A DNA stretch of 64,000 nt from Cognatundibacterium oligocarboniphilum (GCF_013377855.1 NZ_JABXYJ010000005.1:1-64000); one strand, 5' to 3'. Counted from the first letter of the stretch, positions 8,767 to 21,041 are shown. The notes: generated by a model from the letters alone, not told the origin. Program-made: numbers and translations.

Positions 8767-9990
8767 ATGAATACAACAATCGCTACACCCGCGAACCTGA
8801 AACAGGATGCGATGGTCATCAGTCTGGTCGGCATCGCTCATGGAATTTCGCATTTTTTCCATATGATTCTGGCACCTTTATTTCCATGGATTAAAGAAGC
8901 CTTTTCACTGTCGTATGCCGAATTAGGACTGCTGATGACGGCATTTTTTGTGGTGTCAGGAATCGGCCAGGCGCTGGCCGGATTTGTCGTTGATAAGCTG
9001 GGTGCCCGTGCTGTGCTGTTTTTCGGAATTACCTGTCTGGGCTTGTCCGCGCTGGTGCTGTCTGCGGCACAGGAGTACGGCATGTTGCTGGCAGGGGCGA
9101 TGCTGGCAGGAGTGGGGAATAGTGTGTTTCACCCTTCCGACTACACGTTGCTGAATAAGCGCGTTTCACCTGCCCGGCTGGGGTATGCGTTTTCCGTACA
9201 CGGGATCACCGGCAATCTGGGCTGGGCAGCGGCACCCGTGTTCCTGGTGACGATTGCACAGTTCAGCAGCTGGCGCACGGCGTTGTTCTGCGCGGCGTTT
9301 CTGCCGCTGATCGTGCTGGCAGTATTGGTAATTTACCGGGATCTGCTGCATACCGACGAGGCGCAACATGCCGCGGTAACACAGCAGACACATTCGGCAG
9401 GCGCGCTGGATTTCCTCAAAATACCGGCGGTCTGGATGTGTTTTGGTTTTTTCTTTGTCAGCGCGATGGCGCTGGGTGGTATTCAGAGTTTTTCTGCTGC
9501 CAGTTTGCGTGATTTGTATGGTATGTCGCTGGCGTCGGCCACCACGGCATACACGATGTTCATGCTGGCTTCTGCTGGCGGCATGTTGTGGGGAGGTTTT
9601 TTGGCGGCGCGAGCTAAAAATCATGACCGCACCATTGCGCTGGCCTTCAGTTTTGCCGGCATTTTTTCAGTCGTCCTGGCGACCGGCTGGGCCAATGCGC
9701 CGCTGGCAATTCTGTTGATGGCCGCTGTCGGCTTTGGTTCCGGCATGGCCGGCCCTTCGCGTGATCTGATGATCCGTGCTGCGGCTCCGAAAAATGCGAC
9801 AGGGCGCGTCTATGGCATTGTGTATTCTGGCCTTGATTCCGGGCTGGCGGTGGCGCCGCTGCTGTTTGGCATGATCATGGATGGCCACCATCCTTCCTGG
9901 GTATTTCTGTGCGTTGGCGGATTCCAGGTGCTGGCGATCCTGACGGCGGTGAATGTCGGCGGACGGACCCGGGCATTGGCGGCTGCCTGA
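8767..9990 (+). CDS. MFS transporter, fosmidomycin-resistance (Fsr)-like
   Basis: Twelve-helix major facilitator of 407 residues in the inner membrane. The [20 protein letters not shown] opening, the DKLGAR loop between helices 2 and 3, and [16 protein letters not shown] are features of the Fsr/YfnC-type drug exporter branch. GGAGAG lies just before the ATG. It is divergent from the AraC regulator and probably controlled by it. Substrate cannot be told from sequence; export of a toxic small molecule is the family expectation. Confidence 0.82.
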   Translation: MNTTIATPANLKQDAMVISLVGIAHGISHFFHMILAPLFPWIKEAFSLSYAELGLLMTAFFVVSGIGQALAGFVVDKLGARAVLFFGITCLGLSALVLSAAQEYGMLLAGAMLAGVGNSVFHPSDYTLLNKRVSPARLGYAFSVHGITGNLGWAAAPVFLVTIAQFSSWRTALFCAAFLPLIVLAVLVIYRDLLHTDEAQHAAVTQQTHSAGALDFLKIPAVWMCFGFFFVSAMALGGIQSFSAASLRDLYGMSLASATTAYTMFMLASAGGMLWGGFLAARAKNHDRTIALAFSFAGIFSVVLATGWANAPLAILLMAAVGFGSGMAGPSRDLMIRAAAPKNATGRVYGIVYSGLDSGLAVAPLLFGMIMDGHHPSWVFLCVGGFQVLAILTAVNVGGRTRALAAA

Positions 9991-10045
9991 TTGGCGGCTA
10001 GAATGGGGCGCATCAGCGACTTCATTATCCAACGAGGAAACCAGC

Positions 10046-10546
10046 ATGAATTTTGCAACCAGCGATATCTGTGATGCCAACGAAGATTTATTAGCCAGTG
10101 GTGAACTGGCCGCCATTCCGCCGGTATTTACGCGCTTTGGCGCGGTCAGCCAGTTTTGCGGACCGGCGGTCACTCTGAAAGCCTTTGAAGACAATGGTAT
10201 GGTCAGGACGATACTGGAAACACCCGGTCACGGCCAGGTACTGGTGATTGATGGTGGCGGCAGTTTCCGTTGCGCGATGGTTGGCGGCAATCTGGGTGTG
10301 CTGGCGGAAAAAAACGGCTGGGCCGGTATCGTGGTGAATGGCTGCGTGCGCGACACTGAAGAGCTCAATGCCTGTGCGGTCGGCATTCGTGCGCTGGCAG
10401 CGGTGCCGGTCAAAAGTGTGAAGCGCGGCGGTGGCGAACGTGATCTGAAAATCACGATTGCCAATACCGCCGTGCATCCCGGTGACTGGATTTATGCCGA
10501 TGCCGACGGTGTGCTGGTATCGAGAAAACCATTGCATAACGCCTGA
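10046..10546 (+). CDS. RraA-like protein / HMG aldolase family
   Basis: A 166-residue protein of the RraA/MenG-like fold. The core [18 protein letters not shown] followed by [10 protein letters not shown] contains the Gly-X20-Arg-Asp-X2-Glu/Asp pattern of class II 4-hydroxy-4-methyl-2-oxoglutarate aldolases. Such proteins act either as oxaloacetate/HMG aldolases or, in E. coli, as RNase E inhibitors; sequence alone does not decide. The ATG at 10046 has AGGA shortly upstream and gives the typical family length. It follows the MFS gene by 55 bases and may share its transcript. Confidence 0.85.
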   Translation: MNFATSDICDANEDLLASGELAAIPPVFTRFGAVSQFCGPAVTLKAFEDNGMVRTILETPGHGQVLVIDGGGSFRCAMVGGNLGVLAEKNGWAGIVVNGCVRDTEELNACAVGIRALAAVPVKSVKRGGGERDLKITIANTAVHPGDWIYADADGVLVSRKPLHNA

Positions 10547-10587
10547 TTTTCTTGCGACCCAAACTGTATTGCGCAAGATTTGAACGC

Positions 10588-11511
10588 TCAGATCAGCTCG
10601 ATATTTTTCAGATTCAGATAGCTGGTTTCGCGGATGATTTCCACAAAATCCGCGAGATAGGCTTTTTCACTCAGTTCTGGTTGGCAGGCAGCATACAGCC
10701 TGCCTGTCAGCCCTTGCTGAGTAATCCGTTTTCCCAGCACGTAATGCCGGTTCAGATAATTCTGTGCGGCCCATAGCGGCAGTGTGGCAATGCCGCGTTT
10801 GCTGGCGACCAGTTGCAGCATGGCGACGGTCAGCTCGGTAGTGCGCCGGGCAGTCGGTTCGATGTTCGCCGGTTTCAGCACCTGGCGGACAATATCCAGC
10901 ATCTCATCCGGCACCGGATAGGTAATCAGGGTTTCATCCGCAAAATCTGAGGCCTGCAACACGTCTTTTTTCGCCAGTGCATGATCCTTTGCAATCAGTG
11001 CCACGATTTCAAACCGGAACAGCGGGTGGTAAGCAACGCTCTCCGCATGATCGATTTCCGACACAATCGCGACGTCCGCCTTATGCTGATACAGCAACCC
11101 GACCGGGTCGGCCTGAAAGCCGGACACGATATCGAGCTCGACTTCCGGCCAGCGCTGGCGAAATACATCCATTGCCGGCATCAGCCAGTCAAAGCAGGTA
11201 TGGCATTCCACCGCAATCCGCAGCTGGCCGGCGACACCCTGCGCCAGCCGCGCCAGATCGCGTTCAGTGTTGGCAACCAGCGGCAGTACCTGCTCCGCCA
11301 GCTGTAGCAGGCGTTCCCCGGCTGGCGTAAAGCGTAGCGGTGTTGACTTGCGTTCAAACAAGGCGACGCCGTAATGGTCTTCCAGTAATTTCACCTGATG
11401 GGACAGGGCGGACTGCGTGACATTAAGCAAGGTAGAGGCCCGCAACAGATTGCCTGCCTCACGCAAAGCCTGCAGGGTTTTCAGATGGCGCAGTTCGAGT
11501 ATCGATTGCAT
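10588..11511 (-). CDS. metR: LysR-type methionine regulator MetR
   Basis: LysR-type regulator of 307 residues with an N-terminal winged helix-turn-helix (residues 1-60; LLNVTQSALSHQVKLLEDHYG) and a C-terminal effector-binding domain. It is divergent from metE with 99 bases between starts, the standard MetR-MetE arrangement. A perfect TGAA-N5-TTCA MetR box lies three bases upstream of its own start, fitting autoregulation plus activation of metE with homocysteine as the co-effector known from enterobacteria. Assignment as MetR rests on both sequence and context. Confidence 0.92.
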   Translation of the reverse strand: MQSILELRHLKTLQALREAGNLLRASTLLNVTQSALSHQVKLLEDHYGVALFERKSTPLRFTPAGERLLQLAEQVLPLVANTERDLARLAQGVAGQLRIAVECHTCFDWLMPAMDVFRQRWPEVELDIVSGFQADPVGLLYQHKADVAIVSEIDHAESVAYHPLFRFEIVALIAKDHALAKKDVLQASDFADETLITYPVPDEMLDIVRQVLKPANIEPTARRTTELTVAMLQLVASKRGIATLPLWAAQNYLNRHYVLGKRITQQGLTGRLYAACQPELSEKAYLADFVEIIRETSYLNLKNIELI

Positions 11512-11513
11512 TA

Positions 11514-11526
11514 TGAATGAAATTCA
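11514..11526. promoter_or_regulatory. MetR binding site
   Basis: TGAATGAAATTCA is a perfect match to the MetR consensus TGAA-N5-TTCA. It lies between metR and metE, directly upstream of the putative metE -35 element, which suits an activator, and right at the metR start, which suits autorepression. Confidence 0.8.
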
Positions 11527-11528
11527 AG

Positions 11529-11558
11529 TTGATTCTTAAAATATGTCGTTTGAATAAT
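11529..11558 (+). promoter_or_regulatory. Putative sigma-70 promoter of metE
   Basis: TTGATT at 11529-11534 and AATAAT at 11553-11558 are separated by 18 bases and match the sigma-70 hexamers at 4/6 and 5/6. The leader would be about 45 bases, with AAGGA before the metE ATG. The MetR box abuts the -35 element. Confidence 0.5.
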
Positions 11559-11610
11559 AGTCCTCTTTCTTTCATGATGGAAGCACGATGAACGAAACAA
11601 GGATCAAAAC

Positions 11611-13938
11611 ATGACACAGGCACATATTCTGGGGTTCCCGCGCATCGGTGCGCAGCGTGAACTGAAATTTGTACTGGAAGCCTACTGGCGCGGTGATGTG
11701 ACTGCGGCTACTTTGCAGGAAACCGGACGCGAATTGCGGCTTCGACACTGGCAGCAACAGGCGGTTGCGGGGTTGGATATGATGACGGTGGGCGATTTTG
11801 CCTGGTATGACCAGGTACTCAATACCCTGGCTTTGCTGGGTGCTCTGCCGGAGAGGTTTGGCTTTAATGCCGCGGCCCTGACGCTGGACGATTATTTTGT
11901 TGCCGCGCGTGGTAATACGCAGCATGTGGCTATGGAAATGACGAAATGGTTTGATACCAATTATCACTATCTGGTGCCGGAATGGACAGCAGAAACGACG
12001 TTTGACGGTGGTACGGACTGGCTGTTTGAGGAGCTGGCAGAAGCGCAGGCAGCGGGGCACAGTGCAAAAGTGGTGCTGCTTGGTCCATTGAGCCTGTTGT
12101 ATCTGGGCAAGGTAAAACAGGGGCTGCAGCATCCGCTGGAGTTGCTGGCACGTTTGCTTCCCGCCTATCAGTGCGTATTGGCACGTTTGCTGGCTGCCGG
12201 GGTGGAATGGGTGCAACTGGATGAACCGATACTTGCGCTGGAGCTGGCGCCGCAATGGCTGGATGCTTTTCCTCTGGCTTACCGGGTGCTGGCAACGCAG
12301 TCACCCAAAATATTGCTGGCGACTTATTTTGAGTCTGTACAGGACAGAGCCCCTTTGTTGCACGCGTTACCGGTCGCTGGCGTGCATCTGGATCTGGTCA
12401 GGGCGCCGCAGCAACTGGAATCCTTATTGCCTGACTGGCCGACAGGTCGGGTGTTGTCGGCAGGGGTGATCGATGGGCGCAATATCTGGCGCGCTGATTT
12501 GTCCCGCTTGCTGGAATGGCTGAAACCGCTGCGGGCCAGATTAGGTGATGATTTATGGATTGCTGCCAGCTGTTCTTTGCAGCACGTCCCGGTTGATCTG
12601 GACGCTGAAACAGCGCTGGATGCAGATATCCGTGACTGGTTGGCGTTTGCAGTGCAAAAATTGGCTGAAATTCAGGCTTTGAAGCAGGCACTGATACATG
12701 TTGCAGTGCCGTCGGTGACTGCGGCAGACGCTGCGTTCGTTGCGCAGTTTGCTGCTGCCGATCGGGCGCTTACACAACGGCGCCATTCGTCGCGTATTCA
12801 TAATCCGCTGGTACAGAAACGGCTGACACAGGTGACAGCCGCTGATGTGGAGCGCGGCAGCGTGTTTTCCCAACGCATTATCGGGCAACAGCAACGCTTT
12901 CAGTTACCACTGTTTCCAACCACAACGATTGGCTCTTTTCCTCAGACCGCGGCTATTCGCCAGGCAAGGGCAGCGTATAAACGTGGAGATCTGGCACATC
13001 TTGATTATCTGGAAGCAATGCGTGCCGAAATCCGCCATGTGATCGGACAACAGCTGGCGCTCGATATCGATGTGCTGGTGCATGGTGAGCCGGAACGGAA
13101 CGACATGGTGGAATATTTTGGTGAGCAGTTGTGGGGTTATGCATTCACCCTGAACGGATGGGTGCAGAGCTACGGATCGCGCTGTGTGAAGCCGCCTGTG
13201 ATCTATGGCGATGTATACCGGCCGGATGAAATGACGGTCAGCTGGAGCCGCTACGCACAGAGCCTGACTGACCGGCCCGTCAAAGGTATGCTGACTGGCC
13301 CGGTAACGATGTTGCAATGGTCATTCGTACGGGATGATCAGCCGCGTGCGCTGACTGCCTTGCAGATTGCGCTGGCCTTGCGTGATGAAGTCAGCGATCT
13401 GGAAAAAGCGGGCATTGGCATGATACAGATTGACGAACCGGCTTTCCGCGAGGGCTTGCCGTTGAAGAAGCGCGACTGGGCTGCGTATCTGGACTGGGCG
13501 GTGCATGCTTTCAGGGTCTGCTCGGCAGGTGTGTTGGACGAGACCCAGATTCATACACACATGTGTTATTCCGAGTTTAACGATATCCTGCCCTGGATTG
13601 CCGCGATGGATGCTGATGTCATCACGATCGAAACATCTCGTTCGGATATGGAGTTGCTGGATGGCTTCGGCAGTTTTTCTTATCCGAACGAGATCGGCCC
13701 CGGCGTGTACGACATCCATTCGCCACGCATTCCCCGCGTCAGTGAGATGCAGCGGCTGCTGGAAAAGGCGCGCAGCGTGATCCCTGACAATCGTTTATGG
13801 GTCAACCCGGATTGTGGCCTGAAGACGCGTGGCTGGCCGGAAACGGTAACTGCGCTGGGGAACATGGTGCAGGCCGCAAAATTGCTGCGGGCATCCGTGT
13901 CTGAAAGTGATGAACATGAACAGGCCGGTTGCTGCTGA
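11611..13938 (+). CDS. metE: Cobalamin-independent methionine synthase MetE
   Basis: Transfers the methyl group of 5-methyltetrahydropteroyl-tri-glutamate to homocysteine without vitamin B12. The 775-residue protein has the normal two-barrel layout. The zinc site of the C-terminal barrel is visible in HTHMCYSEF (about residue 648), the following Glu in [11 protein letters not shown], and [11 protein letters not shown] (about residue 733). The N-terminal opening [14 protein letters not shown] is typical. AAGGA precedes the ATG. It ends with an unusual Cys-Cys tail. Regulation by the divergent metR is indicated by the operator between them; there is no cobalamin riboswitch in the short leader. 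Confidence 0.97.
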   Translation: MTQAHILGFPRIGAQRELKFVLEAYWRGDVTAATLQETGRELRLRHWQQQAVAGLDMMTVGDFAWYDQVLNTLALLGALPERFGFNAAALTLDDYFVAARGNTQHVAMEMTKWFDTNYHYLVPEWTAETTFDGGTDWLFEELAEAQAAGHSAKVVLLGPLSLLYLGKVKQGLQHPLELLARLLPAYQCVLARLLAAGVEWVQLDEPILALELAPQWLDAFPLAYRVLATQSPKILLATYFESVQDRAPLLHALPVAGVHLDLVRAPQQLESLLPDWPTGRVLSAGVIDGRNIWRADLSRLLEWLKPLRARLGDDLWIAASCSLQHVPVDLDAETALDADIRDWLAFAVQKLAEIQALKQALIHVAVPSVTAADAAFVAQFAAADRALTQRRHSSRIHNPLVQKRLTQVTAADVERGSVFSQRIIGQQQRFQLPLFPTTTIGSFPQTAAIRQARAAYKRGDLAHLDYLEAMRAEIRHVIGQQLALDIDVLVHGEPERNDMVEYFGEQLWGYAFTLNGWVQSYGSRCVKPPVIYGDVYRPDEMTVSWSRYAQSLTDRPVKGMLTGPVTMLQWSFVRDDQPRALTALQIALALRDEVSDLEKAGIGMIQIDEPAFREGLPLKKRDWAAYLDWAVHAFRVCSAGVLDETQIHTHMCYSEFNDILPWIAAMDADVITIETSRSDMELLDGFGSFSYPNEIGPGVYDIHSPRIPRVSEMQRLLEKARSVIPDNRLWVNPDCGLKTRGWPETVTALGNMVQAAKLLRASVSESDEHEQAGCC

Positions 13939-13971
13939 GCGTCGCTGAACTAAGGCTACCTGCGCGGCAGA

Positions 13972-13998
13972 TACAGCCTGTTCAGAGGACAGGCTGTA
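13972..13998. terminator. Hairpin downstream of metE
   Basis: TACAGCCTGT at 13972-13981 pairs perfectly with ACAGGCTGTA at 13989-13998 over a 7-base loop. There is no T-run, so it may be a Rho-dependent end, an mRNA-stabilising stem or a symmetric site and not an intrinsic terminator. Confidence 0.4.
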
Positions 13999-14091
13999 CG
14001 GCATTGCATTCCGCTTGAGTCCGGACGGCGACATCCTTCATAATCGGGGCATGATCTTCACGTCCTTTGATTTTACTGAGCAGGCGGCATG

Positions 14092-14913
14092 ATGCTGATT
14101 GATACCCATTGCCATCTGGATGCCAGCGAATTTGCCGGTGCCTCACTCGTCATTGCGGATGCGGCGGCGGGTGCCGGTGTGTCCGGTATCGTGCTGCCCG
14201 CGGTGCATAAAAATAATTTTGCAGCAGTAACGGCGCTGGCACACCAGCATCCGGCCTGCTTTTATGCACTCGGTATTCATCCGATGTATGTGGCCGTTTC
14301 GCAGGAGCAGGATCTGGTGTTTTTGCGTGAACAAGTCGCACAACGCCTGCAAGCGGGATGTGAAGACCGGCGTCTGGTGGCGATCGGTGAAATCGGGCTG
14401 GATTATTTTGTGCCCGAGCTGACTGAAAGTCCGTTGCGGGAAAAGCAGGAATTTTTTTATACCGAACAATTAAAAATTGCCCGTGATTTTGATTTACCGG
14501 TTTTGCTGCATGTAAGGCGTTCGCTGGACATGATTCTGAAATATCTGCGCCGTTTTTCTGTGGCAGGCGGCATTGCTCATGCGTTCAATGGCAGCATTCA
14601 GCAGGCGGAGTCGCTGATCGGTCTGAATTTTCGGCTTGGTTTTGGCGGCGCAATGACCTTTACCCGTGCCTTGCAGATCAGGCGGCTGGCAGCCGGATTG
14701 CCGCTGGAATCGATTGTGCTGGAGACTGATGCGCCGGACATTCCCCCCAGCTGGCTGGACGGGCAGCCCAACAGTCCGGAACAGCTGCCGCGCATTGCCC
14801 GGATACTGGCAGAGCTGCGTGGCCTGTCTGCGCATGAAATCGCGGCGGCAACAACCCGGAACGCGTTAGCCGTTCTGCCGCGCATGATGATTCCTGATTC
14901 ACAGGCAGACTGA
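14092..14913 (+). CDS. tatD: TatD-family metal-dependent DNase
   Basis: TIM-barrel amidohydrolase-type nuclease. Metal ligands sit in DTHCHLD at the N-terminus, GEIGLDYF, LPVLLHVRRS, the HAFNG turn, and ETDAPDIPP near the end. Length is about 273 residues. ATG 14092 was preferred to 14089 because AGGCGG at 14082-14087 is better spaced and MLIDTHCHLD is the usual start. Its stop overlaps the comEC start by one base (TGATG). TatD proteins are implicated in DNA repair or 3'-5' exonuclease activity; the link with DNA uptake here is by position only. Confidence 0.92.
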   Translation: MLIDTHCHLDASEFAGASLVIADAAAGAGVSGIVLPAVHKNNFAAVTALAHQHPACFYALGIHPMYVAVSQEQDLVFLREQVAQRLQAGCEDRRLVAIGEIGLDYFVPELTESPLREKQEFFYTEQLKIARDFDLPVLLHVRRSLDMILKYLRRFSVAGGIAHAFNGSIQQAESLIGLNFRLGFGGAMTFTRALQIRRLAAGLPLESIVLETDAPDIPPSWLDGQPNSPEQLPRIARILAELRGLSAHEIAAATTRNALAVLPRMMIPDSQAD

Positions 14914-17423
14914 TGCGTACGGCTTGTCTTGGTGTGGTGGCTGGTGCCGCGCTGCTGCAACAGCAAGGGCATTTACCGCAACTGTCACATCTGGGCTGGC
15001 TCCTGATGGCGCTGCTGCCCGGTTTGCTTCTGCTTCGCCGCATACCCCGATTTTTAGGAAAACCGTATTCAATTGCCGCACATGCCGGGCGGCTGCTTGC
15101 CGTTTTTCTGCTATCTGCCTTAGCTGGATTTATCTGGGCGGCCGTATTGGCGCATGCAGCCATGCGGCAAGAATTACCAGCAGCATGGGAAGGGCGCGAC
15201 CTGACCGTTACCGGAACAGTTGCCAGCCTGCCTTTGCAACTGGCTCAGGGACAACGGTTTGATTTTGCTGTCGAGGATTGGCAGGACAATGCGTTGACGC
15301 CACAGGAAAGACAAAATCTGCCGCAGAAGCTGAGTCTGTCCTGGTATGCAATGAATAATGGCTTCGGTATGCAGAGTCAAAACATCAGCCCGGACTGGCA
15401 GATGGTGCAGCCCGGTCAGCGCTGGCAGCTTCGCGTACGTCTGAAACGGCCGCACGGCAATGCGAATCCCGATGGCTTTGATTATGAAGTCTGGTTGCTG
15501 GAGCAAGGAATCCGCGCAACAGGAAACGTGAGAAATGCTGCAGAAGCTGATGGCGCAGCATCGCCGCCAAACCGGAAGCTGCAGGAATTTGTCTGGAGTG
15601 CCGGCAATCTGGTGGAACGCAGCCGGGCATCGCTTCGGGCGCGCATGCATGCTGCGTTACCGGATGCGCCTTATGCCGGCGTCATCGTGGCCCTGGTGAT
15701 CGGCGATCAGCGTGAGATTCCACAGTCAGACTGGATGGTATTCAACCGGGTCGGGATTGGCCATCTGATCAGCATTTCCGGGCTGCATATCACGATGATT
15801 GCAGGCATGTTTGCCGGACTGATGTCGTGGTTGTGGCGCCGCTCATTTTTCCTTGATCTCGCCTTGCCTTTACGGATTCCGGCGCAGAAAGTTGCTGCGC
15901 TGGCAGGCGCATTGATGGCGATTCTGTACGTGGCGCTGGCAGGTTTTGGTGTGCCGGCGCAGCGGACGATGGTGATGCTGCTGGTGGTGGCAGTGGCGAT
16001 GTGGAACGGACGCATCACACGGATTTCTTCCGTACTGTGTCTGGCGCTGGCAGCCGTGATGCTGGCTGATCCCTGGGCAGTGCTGTCCCCGGGTTATTGG
16101 TTGTCGTTTGCTGCAGTCGGCGTCATTATTTACGCCGCTGGCAGTGGAGGTGAAATACAGGAAGCTCATGGTGCAAGCAGTAACGCGCCAGACAGTTGGC
16201 GCGGCCACTGGTATGCGATTCTGAATGCGGCAGCCCGCACGCAATATGCTGTCACGGTGGGGCTGGTGCCATTGACGATGTTGCTGTTCGGCCAGATTTC
16301 ACTTATCAGTCCGGTCGCTAACGCAGTGGCAATTCCGCTGATCAGTCTGGTGGTGACGCCTATGTCCTTGCTGGGCAGTATTATGCCTGCTCCGTTATCG
16401 GGATGGCTGCTGTTGGCTGCCCACGGATTGGTGCAAATGCTGGCAGGCGTGCTGAGTTGGTGCAGTCAGCTGCCGTTTGCAGTCTGGAACGCGGCCTTGC
16501 CATCCTGGTGGATTTTTGTGCTGGCGCTGGCCGGGATTATATGGCTGCTGGCGCCACGCGGCTGGCCGATGCGCTGGCTCGGTGCTGTTTGCTGCCTGCC
16601 CTTATTGCTGGTGCCGCCGGAGCCTGTGGCGCAGGGAAAGATGCGGGTAACGGCATTCGATGTCGGTCAGGGCATGGCTTTACTGCTGGAAACCGCACAA
16701 CACCGCTTGCTCTACGATACCGGCCCGTTTTACGCACCGGGTTCGGATGGTGGTAGCCGGGTGATTCTGCCATTTCTGAAATCACACGGCATCCACCAGC
16801 TCGATATGCTGATGGTGTCGCATCAGGATAATGATCACTCCGGCGGTGCGCTGAGTATTCTGCAGCAATTACCTGTCACGCTCGTCAGCAGTTCTCTCAG
16901 GGAGGATGCGCCACTGGTGCAGCAGGCAAAGGCGCACCAACGCTGCATCAGCGGGCAGTCATGGGAATGGGATGGTGTGCATTTTGAGATATTGCAACCC
17001 GTTTCCGCCAGTTACGAGAGCAGTAAATGGAAACCCAATGCCCGCAGTTGTACCCTGAAAGTGTCGGCACCTGATTTTTCTATGCTGCTGCCTGGCGATA
17101 TCGAAGCCACGCAGGAAGATGAACTGATTCATATGCAGCCTGAAAAACTGCATGCCGATGTATTACTGGCGCCACATCACGGCAGCGGTACATCTTCCAC
17201 ACCGGCGTTTCTGCGCGCAGTCAGTCCGACACTGGCGATCTTTCAGGTCGGGTATCTGAATCGCTATCACCATCCCAAACCGGAGGTGTTTCAACGTTAT
17301 GCTGATTTTGGAATAAATCGTCTAAGAACCGATGAATCAGGTGCAATCACGCTGGAATTCGGCGCATCATTGCATGTTTCCAGATTCAGGCAGGAGCATC
17401 GACGTTACTGGTACGATCAGTAA
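14913..17423 (+). CDS. comEC: DNA uptake channel ComEC/Rec2
   Basis: Inner-membrane channel that carries one strand of transforming DNA into the cytoplasm. The 836-residue protein has N-terminal membrane helices and an OB-like DUF4131 region, then the competence domain (LISISGLHITMIAG, about residues 280-530), then a C-terminal metallo-beta-lactamase domain. Metal-binding motifs are seen in VSHQDNDHSGG, LLPGDIE and LAPHHGSGTSS. It overlaps tatD by one base. With the ComEA-like protein at 46933-47271 it suggests that natural competence functions are at least partly present. Confidence 0.95.
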   Translation: MRTACLGVVAGAALLQQQGHLPQLSHLGWLLMALLPGLLLLRRIPRFLGKPYSIAAHAGRLLAVFLLSALAGFIWAAVLAHAAMRQELPAAWEGRDLTVTGTVASLPLQLAQGQRFDFAVEDWQDNALTPQERQNLPQKLSLSWYAMNNGFGMQSQNISPDWQMVQPGQRWQLRVRLKRPHGNANPDGFDYEVWLLEQGIRATGNVRNAAEADGAASPPNRKLQEFVWSAGNLVERSRASLRARMHAALPDAPYAGVIVALVIGDQREIPQSDWMVFNRVGIGHLISISGLHITMIAGMFAGLMSWLWRRSFFLDLALPLRIPAQKVAALAGALMAILYVALAGFGVPAQRTMVMLLVVAVAMWNGRITRISSVLCLALAAVMLADPWAVLSPGYWLSFAAVGVIIYAAGSGGEIQEAHGASSNAPDSWRGHWYAILNAAARTQYAVTVGLVPLTMLLFGQISLISPVANAVAIPLISLVVTPMSLLGSIMPAPLSGWLLLAAHGLVQMLAGVLSWCSQLPFAVWNAALPSWWIFVLALAGIIWLLAPRGWPMRWLGAVCCLPLLLVPPEPVAQGKMRVTAFDVGQGMALLLETAQHRLLYDTGPFYAPGSDGGSRVILPFLKSHGIHQLDMLMVSHQDNDHSGGALSILQQLPVTLVSSSLREDAPLVQQAKAHQRCISGQSWEWDGVHFEILQPVSASYESSKWKPNARSCTLKVSAPDFSMLLPGDIEATQEDELIHMQPEKLHADVLLAPHHGSGTSSTPAFLRAVSPTLAIFQVGYLNRYHHPKPEVFQRYADFGINRLRTDESGAITLEFGASLHVSRFRQEHRRYWYDQ

Positions 17424-17532
17424 GACCGCGGTAGGCACACCATGATCCAATCCGGATCAGGCATACTCAGAAAGACAAAACAGATATGAATCATCAACAC
17501 AAATCAGGCAGGCATCGCACATTCAATCCGAT

Positions 17533-18357
17533 ATGATGGAATTTCCGGTAAAACCAATTATTCATTTTGTTCACGGCAATAGTTTCCCCTCCGGGACATA
17601 CCGTGTTTTTCTGGAACAGCTCGGTGAGCGCTACACGGTGCGGACTAGTGATATGGTCGGGCATGATCCGAAATACCCTGTCACTGACGGCTGGCGCTTT
17701 CTGGTGCAGGAGTTGATTGACACCTTGTCCGTCCGTTATAGCGAACCGGTGATTCTGGTTGGACATTCTCTCGGCGGCATCCTGTCGCTGATGGCGGCCC
17801 GTGCCCGCCCTGATCTGGTCAGAGCAGTGGTGGTGCTGGATTCACCGATTGTTGCCGGCTGGCGTGCTTTCCTGCTCAGAATGTTTAAATGGTTAAAGTT
17901 GGACAAAAAATTTTCCCCGGCCCGTTTTGCTGAAAAACGCAAACATATCTGGAAGAATAAAGAAGCTGCGTATCAGCATTTTTCTTCCAAAGAGATCTTT
18001 GCAATCTGGCCGCCTGAAGTTCTGCGGGATTATCTGCATGCAGGTCTTGAACCTTGCGCGGAAGGAGTGACGCTGCGTTTTAAGCGGGAAGTGGAGACAG
18101 CGATTTACCGGACACTCCCGCATGGACTGGGACGACTGGTGCGTCGTCCGCCTGCGATGCCGGTGGGTTTTGTTGGTGGCACGGAATCGATAGAATGCGC
18201 ACAGGCCGGTGATTTTTACACCCGGCAGCTGATGGGGCCGCATTACACGCTGATTCAGGGCGGACATCTGATCCCGATGGAGGCGCCTGAACAAACCGCT
18301 AAGGCTGTATTGGCGATGCTTGATTCTTTTCAATTAGAGACAGTGAAACAGAGATGA
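17533..18357 (+). CDS. Alpha/beta hydrolase
   Basis: Serine hydrolase of 274 residues with no signal peptide. HGNSFPSG forms the oxyanion-hole loop, GHSLGG is the nucleophile elbow, LDSPIV lies on the strand after it, and GGHLIPMEAPE provides the catalytic His. The substrate is unknown; esterase or lipase-like activity is the family expectation. It overlaps the LpxR-like gene by four bases (ATGA), so the two are translationally coupled, which hints at a lipid or envelope role. Confidence 0.8.
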   Translation: MMEFPVKPIIHFVHGNSFPSGTYRVFLEQLGERYTVRTSDMVGHDPKYPVTDGWRFLVQELIDTLSVRYSEPVILVGHSLGGILSLMAARARPDLVRAVVVLDSPIVAGWRAFLLRMFKWLKLDKKFSPARFAEKRKHIWKNKEAAYQHFSSKEIFAIWPPEVLRDYLHAGLEPCAEGVTLRFKREVETAIYRTLPHGLGRLVRRPPAMPVGFVGGTESIECAQAGDFYTRQLMGPHYTLIQGGHLIPMEAPEQTAKAVLAMLDSFQLETVKQR

Positions 18358-19301
18358 TGATCAGAAAATTCTTGGCAGTTCTTGTATGTTCCCCGTTATG
18401 GCTGGGCTGCGCCACAGTGCTGGCAGCAGACAGTGACACGGTTATTTCGTGGCAGGAAATGCAGCAGGTGCGCACTGAAGGAAAATCAGTCTGGCAACTT
18501 GAGATCGAGAATGATAGCCTGCTGCTGAACCGGGACGACCGCTACTATACAAGCGGTATTCATTTGCAGCAGACCAGCTATCTGCGTTCCGATCTGGAAG
18601 TCTCCGAATATGGCTGGCGTTTTGGACAGGATTTATATACTCCGACCGATATCAAACTGCCGCCTGCCCAGATTCCGGCGATTGACCATCCTTATACCGG
18701 TTGGCTGTATGCCGGCATGTTTCACCAGAAAACAGCAGCCACAGGCCGCAGCTGGCGTGTCGGGCTGGACCTCGGCTGCATCGGTCATTGCGCCGGTGGT
18801 GAATGGACCCAGAATCATCTGCACCGGCTGATTCAGCAGCCTTTACCGCAAGGCTGGAGCACGCAATACCGCAGCGAATTCGGCGCGATCTTGTCAGGCG
18901 AGTATTCGCCTGGGCGTTTGCTCCCCTTTTCTGGCACCGATCTGACACCGCGTATCAAAGCCCGTTTCGGTAATGTCATCACCGATGCCAGCGCCCAGCT
19001 GGAATTCCGTACCGGGCGACTGAATGCCTTGCCGTATCAGCCGGCAAGCTATGGTTTTGCACGCATCGCAGCCAGTGCGATCGGGTATAACGCTACGATT
19101 GAAGGCGGATACTTCAATCGCGAAATTCCTAAAGTCCACGCAAAACATAGCGGCGGAGAAATTGAGGCAGGCTATCTGTGGCAAAGTGATCGGTATGTCC
19201 TGAGTGCTTCGATTATCCGGCGTGCCAATGAAATCAAGGAAGTTTCCAATGCCGTCGGTGCCCAGAATTTTGTCAGATTGCAATTTTCCTGCATGATGTG
19301 A
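18354..19301 (+). CDS. LpxR-like lipid A 3'-O-deacylase (DUF2219)
   Basis: Outer-membrane beta-barrel enzyme family that removes the 3'-acyloxyacyl chain of lipid A. The 315-residue protein has a signal peptide ending around VLAA (residues 22-25) and alternating barrel strands with a terminal aromatic/hydrophobic strand. Residues matching the LpxR active site are visible: Asn53-Asp54 in the first strand, the DRYYTSGIHL segment, and a His in EWTQNHLHRL. The final Met-Met is unusual for a barrel end, where Phe is common. An LGC motif at residues 17-19 could be misread as a lipobox. Coupled by a 4-base overlap to the upstream hydrolase. Confidence 0.82.
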   Translation: MMIRKFLAVLVCSPLWLGCATVLAADSDTVISWQEMQQVRTEGKSVWQLEIENDSLLLNRDDRYYTSGIHLQQTSYLRSDLEVSEYGWRFGQDLYTPTDIKLPPAQIPAIDHPYTGWLYAGMFHQKTAATGRSWRVGLDLGCIGHCAGGEWTQNHLHRLIQQPLPQGWSTQYRSEFGAILSGEYSPGRLLPFSGTDLTPRIKARFGNVITDASAQLEFRTGRLNALPYQPASYGFARIAASAIGYNATIEGGYFNREIPKVHAKHSGGEIEAGYLWQSDRYVLSASIIRRANEIKEVSNAVGAQNFVRLQFSCMM

Positions 19302-19336
19302 AATCAAAAAACAAACTGAAGAGCAGGGGGAATTCG

Positions 19337-21038
<1,702 letters not shown>

Positions 21039-21041
21039 AGC

